Below, piece after piece: positions 16,090 to 25,414 of a stretch of DNA of 64,000 nt (position 1 is its first letter; the number at the start of each line of letters is the position of its first letter). The position numbers and the translations under genes were made by a program. The notes under the pieces were generated by a model. The model searched no databases and was not told where the DNA came from. It saw only the letters and a list, made by a program, of their open reading frames with translations. The stretch covers positions 1-64,000 of the forward strand of contig JANXSK010000093.1 of assembly GCA_025352695.1 (NCBI GenBank), in the 5' to 3' direction. The stretch comes from Ferruginibacter sp. (GTDB taxonomy: Bacteria; Bacteroidota; Bacteroidia; Chitinophagales; Chitinophagaceae).

Positions 16090-18411
16090 ATGTTTAATAG
16101 ACAAACTAGCACTATGCTGCGCATGTACTGCACTAACTTATTAAGTTGTTCAATAGAATTATTACCGTACAAGAGTGCGACGCAACAAAAGTTTAATAGT
16201 AGTACCAAAGCCTGGTCAATAATTGTACTATTTATTTTGTGTGTTTTTAATACTGGTAAAATTATTGCACAATCAATTGTTACCATTCCTGTTGAAACAG
16301 AAAAAAATGTGCTGGTTTTGCAAACGGATATAGAGGGAAGGCTGGGTATTATTTATTTTGGCAGCAAGCTTTTAAATACCAGGGAATATGCTGCTTTACC
16401 GGAACAATATAATTATAATGATGAAAATGCCGGTATTGGTAATAATGCCTATACCTCCGCAGGAACATGGAACCTTTTTGAACCAGCTATACAACTAATG
16501 CATGCAGATGGCAATACCTCGCTGGAATTAAAATACATTGGTTCTGAAACAAAGAAAATAGATGAAAATGTAAGCCAGATAAGCATCTTATTGAAAGATC
16601 CTGTGTATGGGGATGAAATTACGCTTTATTATAAAACCTATTTTAAGGAAAATGTGGTGGAACAATGGACAGTGATTCGGAACACAGAAAAGAAACCTAT
16701 CAGGATGCAGAAATATGCGTCGGCCAATTTATATTTTATGGCGCATGATTATTACCTGATGCATTACAATGGCGGTTGGGGAAGCGAAATGAAACCAGAG
16801 GAAGATCTTTTGAGTCATGGCATAAAATCAATTGATTCTAAACTGGGCGCAAGAGCCAATCTATTTGAACCATCTGCCTTTATGGTTTCGTTTGATAAAC
16901 CTGCCACTGAAGATGAAGGAAACGTATTGCTGGGGCAACTTGCATGGTCAGGTAATTTTAAAATTGATTTTGAAGTAGACTCTTATAAAAATCTTCGTCT
17001 TATCGGCGGTATAAATCCTTATGCTTCTGAATATACGCTTGCGGCCGGGCAGCAATTTATTACACCTGCACTTATTTATACTTTTTCATCAAATGGCAAA
17101 GGTGAAGCAAGCCGTAACCTGCATCATTGGGCAACAAAATATAGGTTGTTGGATGGTAGTGGTTCAAGACTAACCTTACTCAATAACTGGGAAGCTACTT
17201 ATTTTAATTTTGATGAAAATAAACTTGTAAGCCTCTTTAAAGGAGCAAAAAAATTAGGTGTAGATATGTTTTTGCTGGATGATGGATGGTTTGGCAATAA
17301 GCACCCAAGAGACGCTGATACTGCTGGTTTGGGTGATTGGCAGGAGAATGTAAAAAAGCTTCCTCATGGCATTGGTTACCTGGTAAAAGAAGCCCAGGCA
17401 GCAGGCGTACAATTTGGTATTTGGGTTGAGCCTGAAATGGTAAATCCCAAAAGTGAATTGTACGAAAAACATAAAGATTGGGTCATCCGGCAACCAAACC
17501 GTCCTGAAAAATATTTCCGTAACCAATTGGTGTTAGATCTTTCTAACCCTGTCGTTCAAAATTTTGTATTTGGTGTTCTAGATACATTATTTACTAAAAA
17601 TCCTACCCTTGCTTTTGTAAAGTGGGATTGCAACGCCGTTATTTATAATGCGCATTCTGCTTACTTGCAAAAGCAGGGTTTGCCACAATCTCAGTTGTAT
17701 GTTGATTATGTAAAAGGGTTGTATAAAGTGTTAGAAAGACTGCGGGCAAAATATCCAACGGTACCAATGATGCTTTGCAGCGGAGGTGGCGGCCGTGTAG
17801 ATTATGGAGCATTGCAATACTTTACTGAATATTGGCCTAGTGATAATACAGACCCTGTTGAACGCATTTTTATTCAATGGGAGTATTCTTATTTTTATCC
17901 GGCTATAGCAAGTTGTAACCATGTTACAGACTGGAGTAAGCTACCACTAAAATTTAAGACAGATGTTGCTATGATGGGTAAAATGGGCTACGATATTGTA
18001 GTAAATAATTTAAGTGAAAAAGACCTGCAATTTAGCCAGCAAGCAGTTGCCAATTATCATTCCATCAGCGATTTGGTATGGCATGGCGATTTGTATCGTT
18101 TGGTAAATCCAAAACAAAACCCGTTAGCATCCTTGATGTTTAGTAGTGCCGACAAAAGCAGGGCAGTAATATTTAACTATCTTACCAATACAAGGTTTAT
18201 GCAAACTGCAACGTTACAACCAGTTAAATTAAAGGGGTTGAATGCAACAAAAAATTATATGGTAAAAGAAATAAATCTTTATCCAGCTACAGTTTCGCCC
18301 ATTAATTCAACAATGGTTTATTCAGGTAATTTTTTAATGACCATTGGAATTAACCCTGATGTAAATGGACAGCGAACAAGTGTGTTGCTGGAAGTGAATG
18401 AAGTAAAATAA
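16090..18411 (+). CDS. Exported alpha-galactosidase, glycoside hydrolase family 36
   Basis: A 773-residue GH36 enzyme releasing alpha-linked galactose from oligosaccharides or galactomannan side chains. The barrel carries LLDDGWFGN (395-403), WVEPEMVNP (445-453), the nucleophile in KWDCN (Asp513), the CSGGGGRVDYG loop (563-573) and the acid/base in SDNTD (584-588). A hydrophobic stretch at 42-60 ending in IIAQ acts as a signal peptide, so the enzyme is periplasmic or secreted. The start is uncertain: the in-frame ATGs (16090, 16114, 16123) all leave an unusually long n-region of 30-40 residues. No susC/susD pair is adjacent, so it is not in a standard utilisation locus. Confidence 0.92.
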   Translation: MFNRQTSTMLRMYCTNLLSCSIELLPYKSATQQKFNSSTKAWSIIVLFILCVFNTGKIIAQSIVTIPVETEKNVLVLQTDIEGRLGIIYFGSKLLNTREYAALPEQYNYNDENAGIGNNAYTSAGTWNLFEPAIQLMHADGNTSLELKYIGSETKKIDENVSQISILLKDPVYGDEITLYYKTYFKENVVEQWTVIRNTEKKPIRMQKYASANLYFMAHDYYLMHYNGGWGSEMKPEEDLLSHGIKSIDSKLGARANLFEPSAFMVSFDKPATEDEGNVLLGQLAWSGNFKIDFEVDSYKNLRLIGGINPYASEYTLAAGQQFITPALIYTFSSNGKGEASRNLHHWATKYRLLDGSGSRLTLLNNWEATYFNFDENKLVSLFKGAKKLGVDMFLLDDGWFGNKHPRDADTAGLGDWQENVKKLPHGIGYLVKEAQAAGVQFGIWVEPEMVNPKSELYEKHKDWVIRQPNRPEKYFRNQLVLDLSNPVVQNFVFGVLDTLFTKNPTLAFVKWDCNAVIYNAHSAYLQKQGLPQSQLYVDYVKGLYKVLERLRAKYPTVPMMLCSGGGGRVDYGALQYFTEYWPSDNTDPVERIFIQWEYSYFYPAIASCNHVTDWSKLPLKFKTDVAMMGKMGYDIVVNNLSEKDLQFSQQAVANYHSISDLVWHGDLYRLVNPKQNPLASLMFSSADKSRAVIFNYLTNTRFMQTATLQPVKLKGLNATKNYMVKEINLYPATVSPINSTMVYSGNFLMTIGINPDVNGQRTSVLLEVNEVK

Positions 18412-18440
18412 TTAAGAATAATTTAATAAAAACTATAGCA

Positions 18441-19556
18441 GTGCTGCGCATTAAGATGTTAGATAGTATGAGAGGAGTAGCAGCACTCAGTGTGTTGTTT
18501 CATCATATTTTTACAAGGTTTCCGCTTTTGTTTAGTGATAAATTTCCAGGATGGTTGCAGAATATTTTTGTATTTGTATCAGCTATAAATGTGGAAGCAG
18601 TTATGCTATTCTTTTTTCTTTCTGGATTTAGCATTTGTTTGAGCTTAAAGAATGACATGCCCGTTAATAAAATTAATTTTAATATTTATGCCTACCGGCG
18701 ATTAAAACGCATATTGCCACTTTATTTCCTGGCTATTTTTTTTACATTTATTTGCGGATTGATAGTTAAATCAGCATTTATGCAGGATGATTTTAGTTTA
18801 AAGAACTTTTTGGGGAATATTTTCTTTTTACAATGTTCAAAATCGTATAAAGGAAATTGGTTTGTCCCTTACGGCGATAACGGCCCGTTATGGTCGTTGT
18901 CTTTTGAAATGTTTTATTATTTCTTTCTGCCTGTATTTTTATATGTTTTATTAAGGCTGGCTAAATCTGATAATTTTTCCTTTCTTTTTAATAAGAGAGC
19001 TTTGATAGCAGCCTTTTTATTATCCTACGCCAGCGGATTAATTAACAAATATTATTTTATTCCTTTCTTTGCTTTTGCTTCTCTTTTTTACGTTTGGTAT
19101 GGCGGTTTTTTTATTGCAGTTTTATATTTAAAAAGGGTAAAGAATACTTATAGTGATGTTATTTTGCAACTTCTTCTTACAATGCTTGCAGGTGCTATTT
19201 ATTATGTTTATCCAACAGCAACCTGTCACCACCTTTTTGTTGGATCTGCAATAGCCGCTTTATTTTACCGGCTTTATTTATTAAAATATAAATTTCCTCA
19301 ACTAATTTTTTCTTCTTTTAAAAAGATTTTCAATTTTCTATTTTACAAAATTGGACGGGGGAATTATGCGCTGTACCTGCTCCACTATCCTTTGCTGATG
19401 GTGTTAAAGCAGTATACTTATTTAACAATGAATAAACTGATTATTGCTATGGTAGTACTCACTATCTGTTGTATTTATCTCGAAAAATACTTTGTAAGTA
19501 AAAAATACTTGTTTTTAAAATTGCAATACCTGCCAGAGAAAAAAAGTGATAAGTAA
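18441..19556 (+). CDS. Acyltransferase family 3 (OafA/YrhL-like) membrane protein, GTG start
   Basis: A 371-residue protein with about ten transmembrane segments. The N-terminus RIKMLDSMRGVAALSV is the family hallmark (normally LDxLRGxAAL) and is followed by His-His near residue 21-22, thought to be catalytic. Such enzymes acetylate sugars of polysaccharides, lipopolysaccharide or peptidoglycan on the outer face of the inner membrane. I prefer the GTG at 18441 because it keeps the usual few residues before LDSMRG; ATG 18456 is the alternative. It starts 29 bp after the alpha-galactosidase gene, so cotranscription is possible. Confidence 0.88.
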   Translation: MLRIKMLDSMRGVAALSVLFHHIFTRFPLLFSDKFPGWLQNIFVFVSAINVEAVMLFFFLSGFSICLSLKNDMPVNKINFNIYAYRRLKRILPLYFLAIFFTFICGLIVKSAFMQDDFSLKNFLGNIFFLQCSKSYKGNWFVPYGDNGPLWSLSFEMFYYFFLPVFLYVLLRLAKSDNFSFLFNKRALIAAFLLSYASGLINKYYFIPFFAFASLFYVWYGGFFIAVLYLKRVKNTYSDVILQLLLTMLAGAIYYVYPTATCHHLFVGSAIAALFYRLYLLKYKFPQLIFSSFKKIFNFLFYKIGRGNYALYLLHYPLLMVLKQYTYLTMNKLIIAMVVLTICCIYLEKYFVSKKYLFLKLQYLPEKKSDK

Positions 19557-19886
19557 GCGCCTCAAATTTGAGGTTAATTTTACAATATATTTTTCTTTAC
19601 AATGCTATTGCCATATTTTATTTCTTCCTTAGAAAACAAAAATGCAAAGATTGTTATTGATATAAAAGAATAGGAATACTATTGTTGCTGCTACATTAAA
19701 TCAATAAAAATATCAATGTGCCGATAGTAGGTATTTTATTAAAAGCTTACATTTTACCTGCAAGCCATCGATCATTTATTTCAATCGGATTCAGAAATAA
19801 TTTGAAGCACATTATTCGTTAATTTTGAATATAATTTTTGTATGCTGCAGTTTCGCAGTTTACCTTACAGAATTTTTGTTTAAACT
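19557..19886. other. Intergenic region with a 14-bp palindrome
   Basis: About 330 bp without a gene. CCTCAAATTTGAGG at 19560-19573 is a perfect palindrome only 3 bp after the acyltransferase stop and is followed by TTAATTTT; it could end that transcript or be a binding site. Nothing else was recognised. Confidence 0.4.
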
Positions 19887-21047
19887 ATGGCCAATATTTT
19901 AATTATTGACGACGAAAAAGCAATAAGAAAAACCCTATCGGAAATTCTTAGTTACGAAGGTTATAAAATTGACGAAGCTGCCGATGGAGAAGAAGGGCTT
20001 AAAAAATTTGCCAGTACTAGCTATGATGTTGTGTTATGTGATATTAAAATGCCTAAAATGGATGGCATAGAATTTCTAGAAAAGGCCAGAGAAGTAAATA
20101 GCGATGTGCCTATAATTGTTATTAGTGGTCATGGTAATATTGAAACCGCTGTTGAAGCAGTTAAAAAGGGTGCTTTTGATTACATTAGCAAACCCCCTGA
20201 TCTTAACAGGTTATTGATAACCCTACGCAATGCCCTTGATAAACAAACACTTGTTTCAGAAACAAAAATATTAAAGCGCAAGGTTTCCAAAGTTCAGGAT
20301 ATGGTGGGCAACAGCCCTGGCATAAAAAAGATACAGAATACTATAGAAAAGGTAGCTCCCACAGATGCAAGGGTATTAATAACCGGAGAGAATGGTGTTG
20401 GTAAAGAATTGGTGGCAAGATGGATTCACGAAAAAAGTAACCGCAATAGCGGGCCAATGGTAGAAGTTAATTGTGCAGCAATTCCGGGAGAGTTGATTGA
20501 AAGCGAATTATTTGGTCACGAAAAAGGATCTTTTACATCGGCTATTAAACAACGCATTGGTAAGTTTGAGCAGGCCAATGGTGGCACCCTATTTTTAGAT
20601 GAAATTGGCGATATGAGTTTGGGCGCACAGGCAAAAGTACTGCGGGCTTTGCAGGAAGGAAAAATAACAAGGGTTGGAGCTGATAAAGATATTAATGTTG
20701 ATGTAAGAGTTATTGCCGCAACCAATAAAGATCTGTTGAAAGAAGTAGATGATAAAAACTTTAGATTAGATCTTTACCACAGGCTGGGCGTTATTATTGT
20801 ACATGTACCCTCATTAAATGAACGCAAAGATGATGTGCCTTTGTTGGTTGACTTTTACATAGAAAAAATTGCAGATGAATATGGCCAAACCAAAAAAAAT
20901 GTAGACAAAGATGCAATGGAAGTATTAAAAAATTACAACTGGACAGGGAATATCAGAGAACTAAGAAATGTGGTTGAACGCCTTATTATTTTATCTGGAA
21001 AAAACATAACCCTGGAGGACGTTAAAAATTATGTTTTGCCAAAATAG
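19887..21047 (+). CDS. Sigma-54-interacting response regulator lacking a DNA-binding domain
   Basis: A 386-residue NtrC-type protein. Residues 1-120 form a receiver domain with phosphoacceptor Asp52 (CDIKMP) and Lys102. Residues about 138-365 are an AAA+ domain: Walker A GENGVGKE (167-174), sigma-54 contact loop GSFTSA (214-219, GAFTGA in classical members), Walker B LFLDEIGDM (235-243), and the final WTGNIRELRNVVERL segment. The protein stops soon after, with no Fis-type helix-turn-helix; NtrC is about 80 residues longer. It may activate RpoN from solution or through partners. No histidine kinase is adjacent. The gene ends 12 bp before a hydrolase pseudogene. Confidence 0.93.
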   Translation: MANILIIDDEKAIRKTLSEILSYEGYKIDEAADGEEGLKKFASTSYDVVLCDIKMPKMDGIEFLEKAREVNSDVPIIVISGHGNIETAVEAVKKGAFDYISKPPDLNRLLITLRNALDKQTLVSETKILKRKVSKVQDMVGNSPGIKKIQNTIEKVAPTDARVLITGENGVGKELVARWIHEKSNRNSGPMVEVNCAAIPGELIESELFGHEKGSFTSAIKQRIGKFEQANGGTLFLDEIGDMSLGAQAKVLRALQEGKITRVGADKDINVDVRVIAATNKDLLKEVDDKNFRLDLYHRLGVIIVHVPSLNERKDDVPLLVDFYIEKIADEYGQTKKNVDKDAMEVLKNYNWTGNIRELRNVVERLIILSGKNITLEDVKNYVLPK

Positions 21048-21059
21048 TAATGAATAACT

Positions 21060-21700
21060 ATGAAAACGATTTACTGCATCAGTGGTTTAGGAGCAGATGA
21101 AATGGCTTTTTCAAGGTTAAAAATACCTGACCATAAACTGGTATACCTACCTTGGTTATTACCAAATAACAAGGAGTCTATCAGGTAATATGCCATACGG
21201 ATGAGTGAAGGTATAAAAGAAAAAAATCCAATATTAATGGGGCTGTTATTCGGAGGTATGATGATTATTGAGATTTCTAAATTTTTACCTGTAGAAAAAC
21301 AATTATAATATCCAGCATAAAATCATCGGTTGAATTACCCTGGTGGATGTTGAGCGCTGCTTAGCTGCGTTTAAATAAAATTATTTCGATGCGGTCCTAC
21401 AAAATACTGGAGCCAATTCAAAACAAGTTTTTGGGCATACAAAATAAAAATGAAATTACGATGGTACGTAACAATCGTAAAAATGTGCCAGAAGTTTATA
21501 CTAACTGGGCAATTAATGAAGTGCTTAACTGGAAAAATAACTGGCAGCCATCGGTTATTTTTCACATTCATAGTGATAATGATAAAATGTTTCCCATAAA
21601 AAATACTTCGCCTACACATATTATAAAAGGTGGCGGTCATTTTATGATTATGAACAAAGCTGATGCCGTAAGTAAATGTATTAATGCCATTGATTATTAA
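21060..21700 (+). pseudogene. Alpha/beta hydrolase pseudogene
   Basis: From the ATG at 21060 the frame reads MKTIYCISGLGADE..., as in small Bacteroidota alpha/beta hydrolases, then meets TAA after NNKESIR. Reading on in frame gives a recognisable middle (MSEGIKEKNPILMGLLFGGMM), where the nucleophile serine of GxSxGG is a leucine. A second TAA follows VEKQL; shifting by one base (apparently a 1-nt deletion) restores SSIKSS and, past a TAG, the rest: KILEPIQNKFLGIQN, VYTNWAINEVLNWKNNW and the histidine segment GGGHFMIM to the stop at 21698-21700. One frameshift, several stops and loss of the nucleophile make this a true pseudogene, not one sequencing error. Confidence 0.88.
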
Positions 21701-21909
21701 TTTAAATGATTGATTTTTTGTAACTGTAACAATAAATTACTATTACGGAGTAGGCTTAGTACAAATAATTTATTATATAAAGTGTTTGCTATTGCAAAGC
21801 GGTGAGTTATGTTCAGGTTTTTTTCTGTTAAACATTTCAAAACATTTTTTACCTAAAACCTTATCGCAAGGTTTATTATGGTATTTTTGGCCCTGATAAA
21901 ATTTTACTT

Positions 21910-23472
21910 ATGAGTATTGGCTGGATTATTTTTATTGTTGCTGCAATTGGCTGGCACATTGGTTTATACGGTATGTTTAAAAAAGCAGGCATCGAACCCT
22001 GGAAGGCATTGGTGCCATTTTATAATACCTGGTGTATGGTGCAAAAAATGAATCTGCATAAAGTATGGTTCTTTTTACAACTGATACCAATTGCCGGACA
22101 GTTTATCACCATCTGGATCACAATTAAATTTGTAGAGCATTTCGGTCGTTTTGGATTTTTACAACATGCAGCAACCGTGTTGCTACCTTTTATATATTTT
22201 CCTTACCTCGGCTTTTCAAAAAATGAAAAATATGCAGGTGAGCTTGTTGTAAAAAATTATAAAAAATCAGGTTCACGTGAGTGGATTGATGCGGCGGCTT
22301 TTGCTGTTGTAGCAGCAACGCTTATACGCACTTTTGTTTTTGAAGCATATACTATTCCAACACCATCAGAAGAAAAAACTTTATTGGTAAATGATTTTTT
22401 ATTTGTTAGTAAATGGACTTATGGACCACGCATTCCCAACACACCGATTGCCATGCCATTTGTGCATCACACAATGCCTTTAGTAAATGTAAAAAGTTAT
22501 AGTGAAGTAATACATATTCCTTACACAAGATGGTTTGAAAGTCCGGTGCAGCGTAATGATGCAGTAGTATTTAATTTTCCTACCAACGATACATTGATCA
22601 ACGATCCTATTGTAGACGGGCAACAGCAATTTGGTTCTCAAACTACCTATTATCAGGAGATTCGTGATGAAATGAATCTTGGTCATCAAACAGAACAAAA
22701 AGCAAGAGAAGCCGTATGGAATAAATACGGTGACATGATTATTACCAGGCCGGTAGACAAAAGAGAAAATTTCATAAAACGCTGCGTAGGCATAGCAGGA
22801 GATACCATTCAGGTAATTAATGGAGGATTGATGATTAATGGAAAGCCACAAGATTTTTTCCCTCAGGCGCAACGGTATTATAAAATGACTATTCCAACTA
22901 ATTCGCCCGCATTAGACAGTAAAGAAAATGCGGAACAGGTTCTTTTGCCAATGGGCATACATGTACGTTGGGAGCAAAGAGATGTGCAGCAGATTGGCAA
23001 TAATATTTATCTTGTAAATATTACCAATGAAGAAAAGTTGAATTTAAAAATATCGCAAGGTTATACCCTAACAGATTTTATGTATCCTGTTGAATACAGG
23101 TTATTTCCATATTACGATACAACTAGGCAATGGAGTGCTGATAATTATGGCCCATTGTACATACCAAAAAAAGGGGCTACCATTGAGTTAAACCCAGATA
23201 ATTATATTCGTTATGAACGTTGTATAAGAACCTATGAAAGCAATGACCTCGAAAATAAAGGCGGCAAAATATTTGTAAATGGTAAAGAAACAACGAGTTA
23301 TACTTTTAAAATGAATTACTATTGGTTAATGGGTGATAACCGTCATAATTCTTTAGATAGCCGCTATTGGGGATTTGTACCAGAAGATCATGTTGTTGGG
23401 AAGGCTTCGCTAATTTGGTTTAGCTGGGAGAATGGGCCACGTTGGAAAAGAATTTTTAAATGGATAAAATAA
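21910..23472 (+). CDS. lepB: Signal peptidase I with N-terminal membrane domain
   Basis: A 520-residue leader peptidase. Residues 1-110 form an extra N-terminal membrane domain (DUF5684-like, [11 protein letters not shown] at 31-41); a further membrane segment at about 127-145 leads into the protease. The catalytic Ser153 lies in [10 protein letters not shown] (150-159; Met usually follows the Ser, here Glu), and the general-base Lys290 is in IKRCVG. The serine-lysine distance is 137 residues against about 55 in the E. coli enzyme, so a large insertion sits between them. The C-terminal [15 protein letters not shown] box is intact. It removes signal peptides at the periplasmic face. A strong terminator follows. 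Confidence 0.93.
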   Translation: MSIGWIIFIVAAIGWHIGLYGMFKKAGIEPWKALVPFYNTWCMVQKMNLHKVWFFLQLIPIAGQFITIWITIKFVEHFGRFGFLQHAATVLLPFIYFPYLGFSKNEKYAGELVVKNYKKSGSREWIDAAAFAVVAATLIRTFVFEAYTIPTPSEEKTLLVNDFLFVSKWTYGPRIPNTPIAMPFVHHTMPLVNVKSYSEVIHIPYTRWFESPVQRNDAVVFNFPTNDTLINDPIVDGQQQFGSQTTYYQEIRDEMNLGHQTEQKAREAVWNKYGDMIITRPVDKRENFIKRCVGIAGDTIQVINGGLMINGKPQDFFPQAQRYYKMTIPTNSPALDSKENAEQVLLPMGIHVRWEQRDVQQIGNNIYLVNITNEEKLNLKISQGYTLTDFMYPVEYRLFPYYDTTRQWSADNYGPLYIPKKGATIELNPDNYIRYERCIRTYESNDLENKGGKIFVNGKETTSYTFKMNYYWLMGDNRHNSLDSRYWGFVPEDHVVGKASLIWFSWENGPRWKRIFKWIK

Positions 23473-23500
23473 TTTGATTTGCATTGTATTTTAAATAAGT

Positions 23501-23537
23501 AAAAATCCTCCCGATAGCAATATTGGGAGGATTTTTT
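23501..23537 (+). terminator. Intrinsic terminator after lepB
   Basis: AAAAATCCTCCC (23501-23512) pairs with GGGAGGATTTTTT (to 23537) around a 12-base loop. It is a GC-rich perfect stem followed by a T run, 28 bp after the lepB stop. Confidence 0.92.
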
Positions 23538-23601
23538 ATCTCATTAAAAGTTTACACTAGTCTTTAAATGATGTAGTTTAAGGCATCTAAAAATAATAGC
23601 C

Positions 23602-24087
23602 ATGATTAAAAAAGAGATTCCTTTTGTGGTAGAAATATATGCGTCTTCCGAAGCGTTAAACATTGCTGATGCCGCTTTATTGGCAAGTGCAAGAGCCACT
23701 ATTTCCTCCGCTTACGCACCTTATTCTAATTTTAAAGTAGGTGCTTCAGCAAGGTTAATTGATGGCAATATTGTTACTGGTACTAACCAGGAAAATGCTT
23801 CTTATCCTGTTGGTATATGTGCAGAAAGAGTATTGCTTTCTGCAGTGGCTTCACAATTTAAAGGCGCAGGTATTACTTCAATGGCTATTAGCTATGATAA
23901 TTTAAATGGCAAAAGTAACCATCCTATTTCGCCCTGTGGAATCTGTAGACAGAGTTTAGTAGAATACGAAGATCGTACCCACCAGCCGATGAGAATTATA
24001 CTTAGTGGATTACAGGGAGAAGTGTATATTATTGAAAAGGCCCAACAATTATTGCCCTTAATTTTTTCTTTGATGGATATGAAGTAA
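23602..24087 (+). CDS. cdd: Cytidine deaminase
   Basis: A 161-residue enzyme deaminating cytidine and deoxycytidine in pyrimidine salvage. The zinc site is complete: Cys73 with catalytic Glu75 in CAERV, and Cys112 and Cys115 in PCGICRQ. The substrate-binding NFKVGA (43-48) and TNQENASYP segments are also present. The length is that of homotetrameric forms plus an N-terminal extension of about 20 residues. It stands alone between a strong terminator and an ArsR gene. Confidence 0.95.
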   Translation: MIKKEIPFVVEIYASSEALNIADAALLASARATISSAYAPYSNFKVGASARLIDGNIVTGTNQENASYPVGICAERVLLSAVASQFKGAGITSMAISYDNLNGKSNHPISPCGICRQSLVEYEDRTHQPMRIILSGLQGEVYIIEKAQQLLPLIFSLMDMK

Positions 24088-24291
24088 AAGCCGCTAAACT
24101 ATACACAAGGCTTTCGTTTCCATTTTATTTTTAAAAGGATTGAAGCAATTAGCACATTCTCAATTTATAATTATACCTACCGGATCGGAGAAAAAATAAT
24201 TAATTTAGACATAAAATACATTGATAAATTTAAATGAATTAATATTGCCAAAATAAAAAATGTTTTCTTTCGTGAGGAAATTATAAGGAGT

Positions 24292-24582
24292 ATGAGTACC
24301 GTTAAATCTGACACAAAGTTTATAGAAAAGGCAATGAATGCCATTGCTGATCCATGCAGATTATCTATTCTTCAGGAAATATCCCGTAAAGGAGAAGTGT
24401 GTTGTGGTGATGTGCAGCAGCTTACAGGACTTTCGCAGCCTACTTGCTCACACCATATTAAATTATTGTCAGATAGTGAGTTGGTAGAATGTCGAAAAGA
24501 AGGGCGCAATCATTTTATTACACTTAATAAAAATAACTTCAAAAAAGTAAGTTCATTTTTAGAACGTTTTTATCAGGTTTAA
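24292..24582 (+). CDS. ArsR-family winged-helix transcriptional regulator
   Basis: A 96-residue repressor-type protein. The winged helix runs from ADPCRLSILQEI through the recognition segment LSQPTCSHHIKLL to the wing VECRKEGRNHFI. A Cys-Cys pair (EVCCGD) lies in the middle, but the classic metal motif ELCVCDL of ArsR/SmtB is not exact, so metal sensing is uncertain. An AT-rich imperfect inverted repeat at about 24198-24243 upstream might be its operator. The stop overlaps the stop of the convergent csaA-like gene by 4 bp. Target genes are not evident. Confidence 0.88.
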   Translation: MSTVKSDTKFIEKAMNAIADPCRLSILQEISRKGEVCCGDVQQLTGLSQPTCSHHIKLLSDSELVECRKEGRNHFITLNKNNFKKVSSFLERFYQV

Positions 24583-24908
24583 CCAATTCTACAACCATTT
24601 TCAACAGGTTGGGTTGGTTGCAGCAATACAACTTCATTGTGCTGGTTATAAATACCTAGTACCAGGCACTCACTGAAAAAATTGGCAATTTGTTTTGGTG
24701 GAAAATTAACCACAGCTATTATTTGTTTACCAACCAATTCATCTTTCGAATAAAGACTTGTTATTTGTGCAGAAGAATTTTTAATGCCCAACTCTCCAAA
24801 ATCTATTAGGAGTTGATAAGCAGGTTTTCTTGCATTGGTAAAATCAACTACTTTCAAAATGGTTCCAAGCCGCATATCTATTTTTTCAAAATCATCCCAA
24901 TTGATCAT
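24579..24908 (-). CDS. csaA: CsaA-type tRNA-binding domain protein
   Basis: A 109-residue protein that consists of a single OB-fold tRNA-binding domain (EMAPII-like). The pattern DFEKIDMRLGTIL...FTNARKPAYQLLIDFGELGIKNSSAQI, read in pieces, is characteristic of CsaA, a proposed secretion-related chaperone that also binds tRNA. The length is normal. It converges on the ArsR gene (4-bp stop overlap) and is divergent from the GNAT gene with a 54-bp gap. Confidence 0.9.
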   Translation of the reverse strand: MINWDDFEKIDMRLGTILKVVDFTNARKPAYQLLIDFGELGIKNSSAQITSLYSKDELVGKQIIAVVNFPPKQIANFFSECLVLGIYNQHNEVVLLQPTQPVENGCRIG

Positions 24909-24962
24909 TTAAATATTTTTAGCTGTATGGTATTTTGTAATATTGAAAACTAACTAATTTTT

Positions 24963-25355
24963 ATGGAAATGCAAATAAAACAAGCCGGTATAGATGAGAT
25001 AAATATTATTGCTCCCTTATTTAATAAGTATCGAATTTTTTACAATCAAACTAGCGATTTAAATGGTGCAGCTCATTTTTTGATGGAGCGATTGTCAAAA
25101 AATCAATCCACCATTTTTATTGCTTTTATTAATGAGCAGGCAGTGGGATTTACACAATTGTATCCAATATTTTCTTCTGTATCATTAAAGCCTGCATTGC
25201 TACTGAATGATTTGTATGTTGCTGAAAAATATCGTCAGCAGGGAGTTGCAGCAGCTTTATTAAATAAATCTAAAGAATACGGAAGGCAAAATAATGTTGG
25301 TTGGTTATTGTTGGAAACAAGTTTCGATAATTACAAAGCTCAAGCTGTTTATTAA
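24963..25355 (+). CDS. GNAT-family N-acetyltransferase, ended early by a stop codon
   Basis: A 130-residue acetyltransferase with the acetyl-CoA loop region VAEKYRQQGVAAALL (near residues 83-97). GNAT relatives go on after the DNYKAQxxY motif with EKNGW and a final strand. Here TAA (25353-25355) stands where Glu (GAA) would be, and the same frame continues with NNGWIKQTDFFYQFALST to a second TAA at 25410-25412. The product therefore lacks its last strand and may be inactive, unless this is a sequencing error or a readthrough site. The missing tail overlaps a terminator hairpin. Confidence 0.75.
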   Translation: MEMQIKQAGIDEINIIAPLFNKYRIFYNQTSDLNGAAHFLMERLSKNQSTIFIAFINEQAVGFTQLYPIFSSVSLKPALLLNDLYVAEKYRQQGVAAALLNKSKEYGRQNNVGWLLLETSFDNYKAQAVY

Positions 25356-25367
25356 AATAATGGATGG

Positions 25368-25404
25368 ATAAAGCAAACTGATTTCTTTTACCAGTTTGCT
25401 TTAT
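25368..25404. terminator. Bidirectional terminator between GNAT gene and dps
   Basis: ATAAAGCAAACTG (25368-25380) and CAGTTTGCTTTAT (25392-25404) form a perfect 13-bp stem with an 11-base loop between two convergent genes. There is no long T run, so strength is uncertain. The hairpin lies within the ancestral C-terminal codons of the GNAT gene. Confidence 0.65.
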
Positions 25405-25414
25405 CAACTTAAAA

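Noticed and set aside
22480-22872. 130-codon minus-strand open frame inside lepB
   Set aside because: Antisense to the signal peptidase coding region, with no start signal or family resemblance.
24283-24294. AAGGAG as ribosome binding site of the ArsR gene
   Set aside because: Only one base separates it from the ATG, too close for normal Shine-Dalgarno function.
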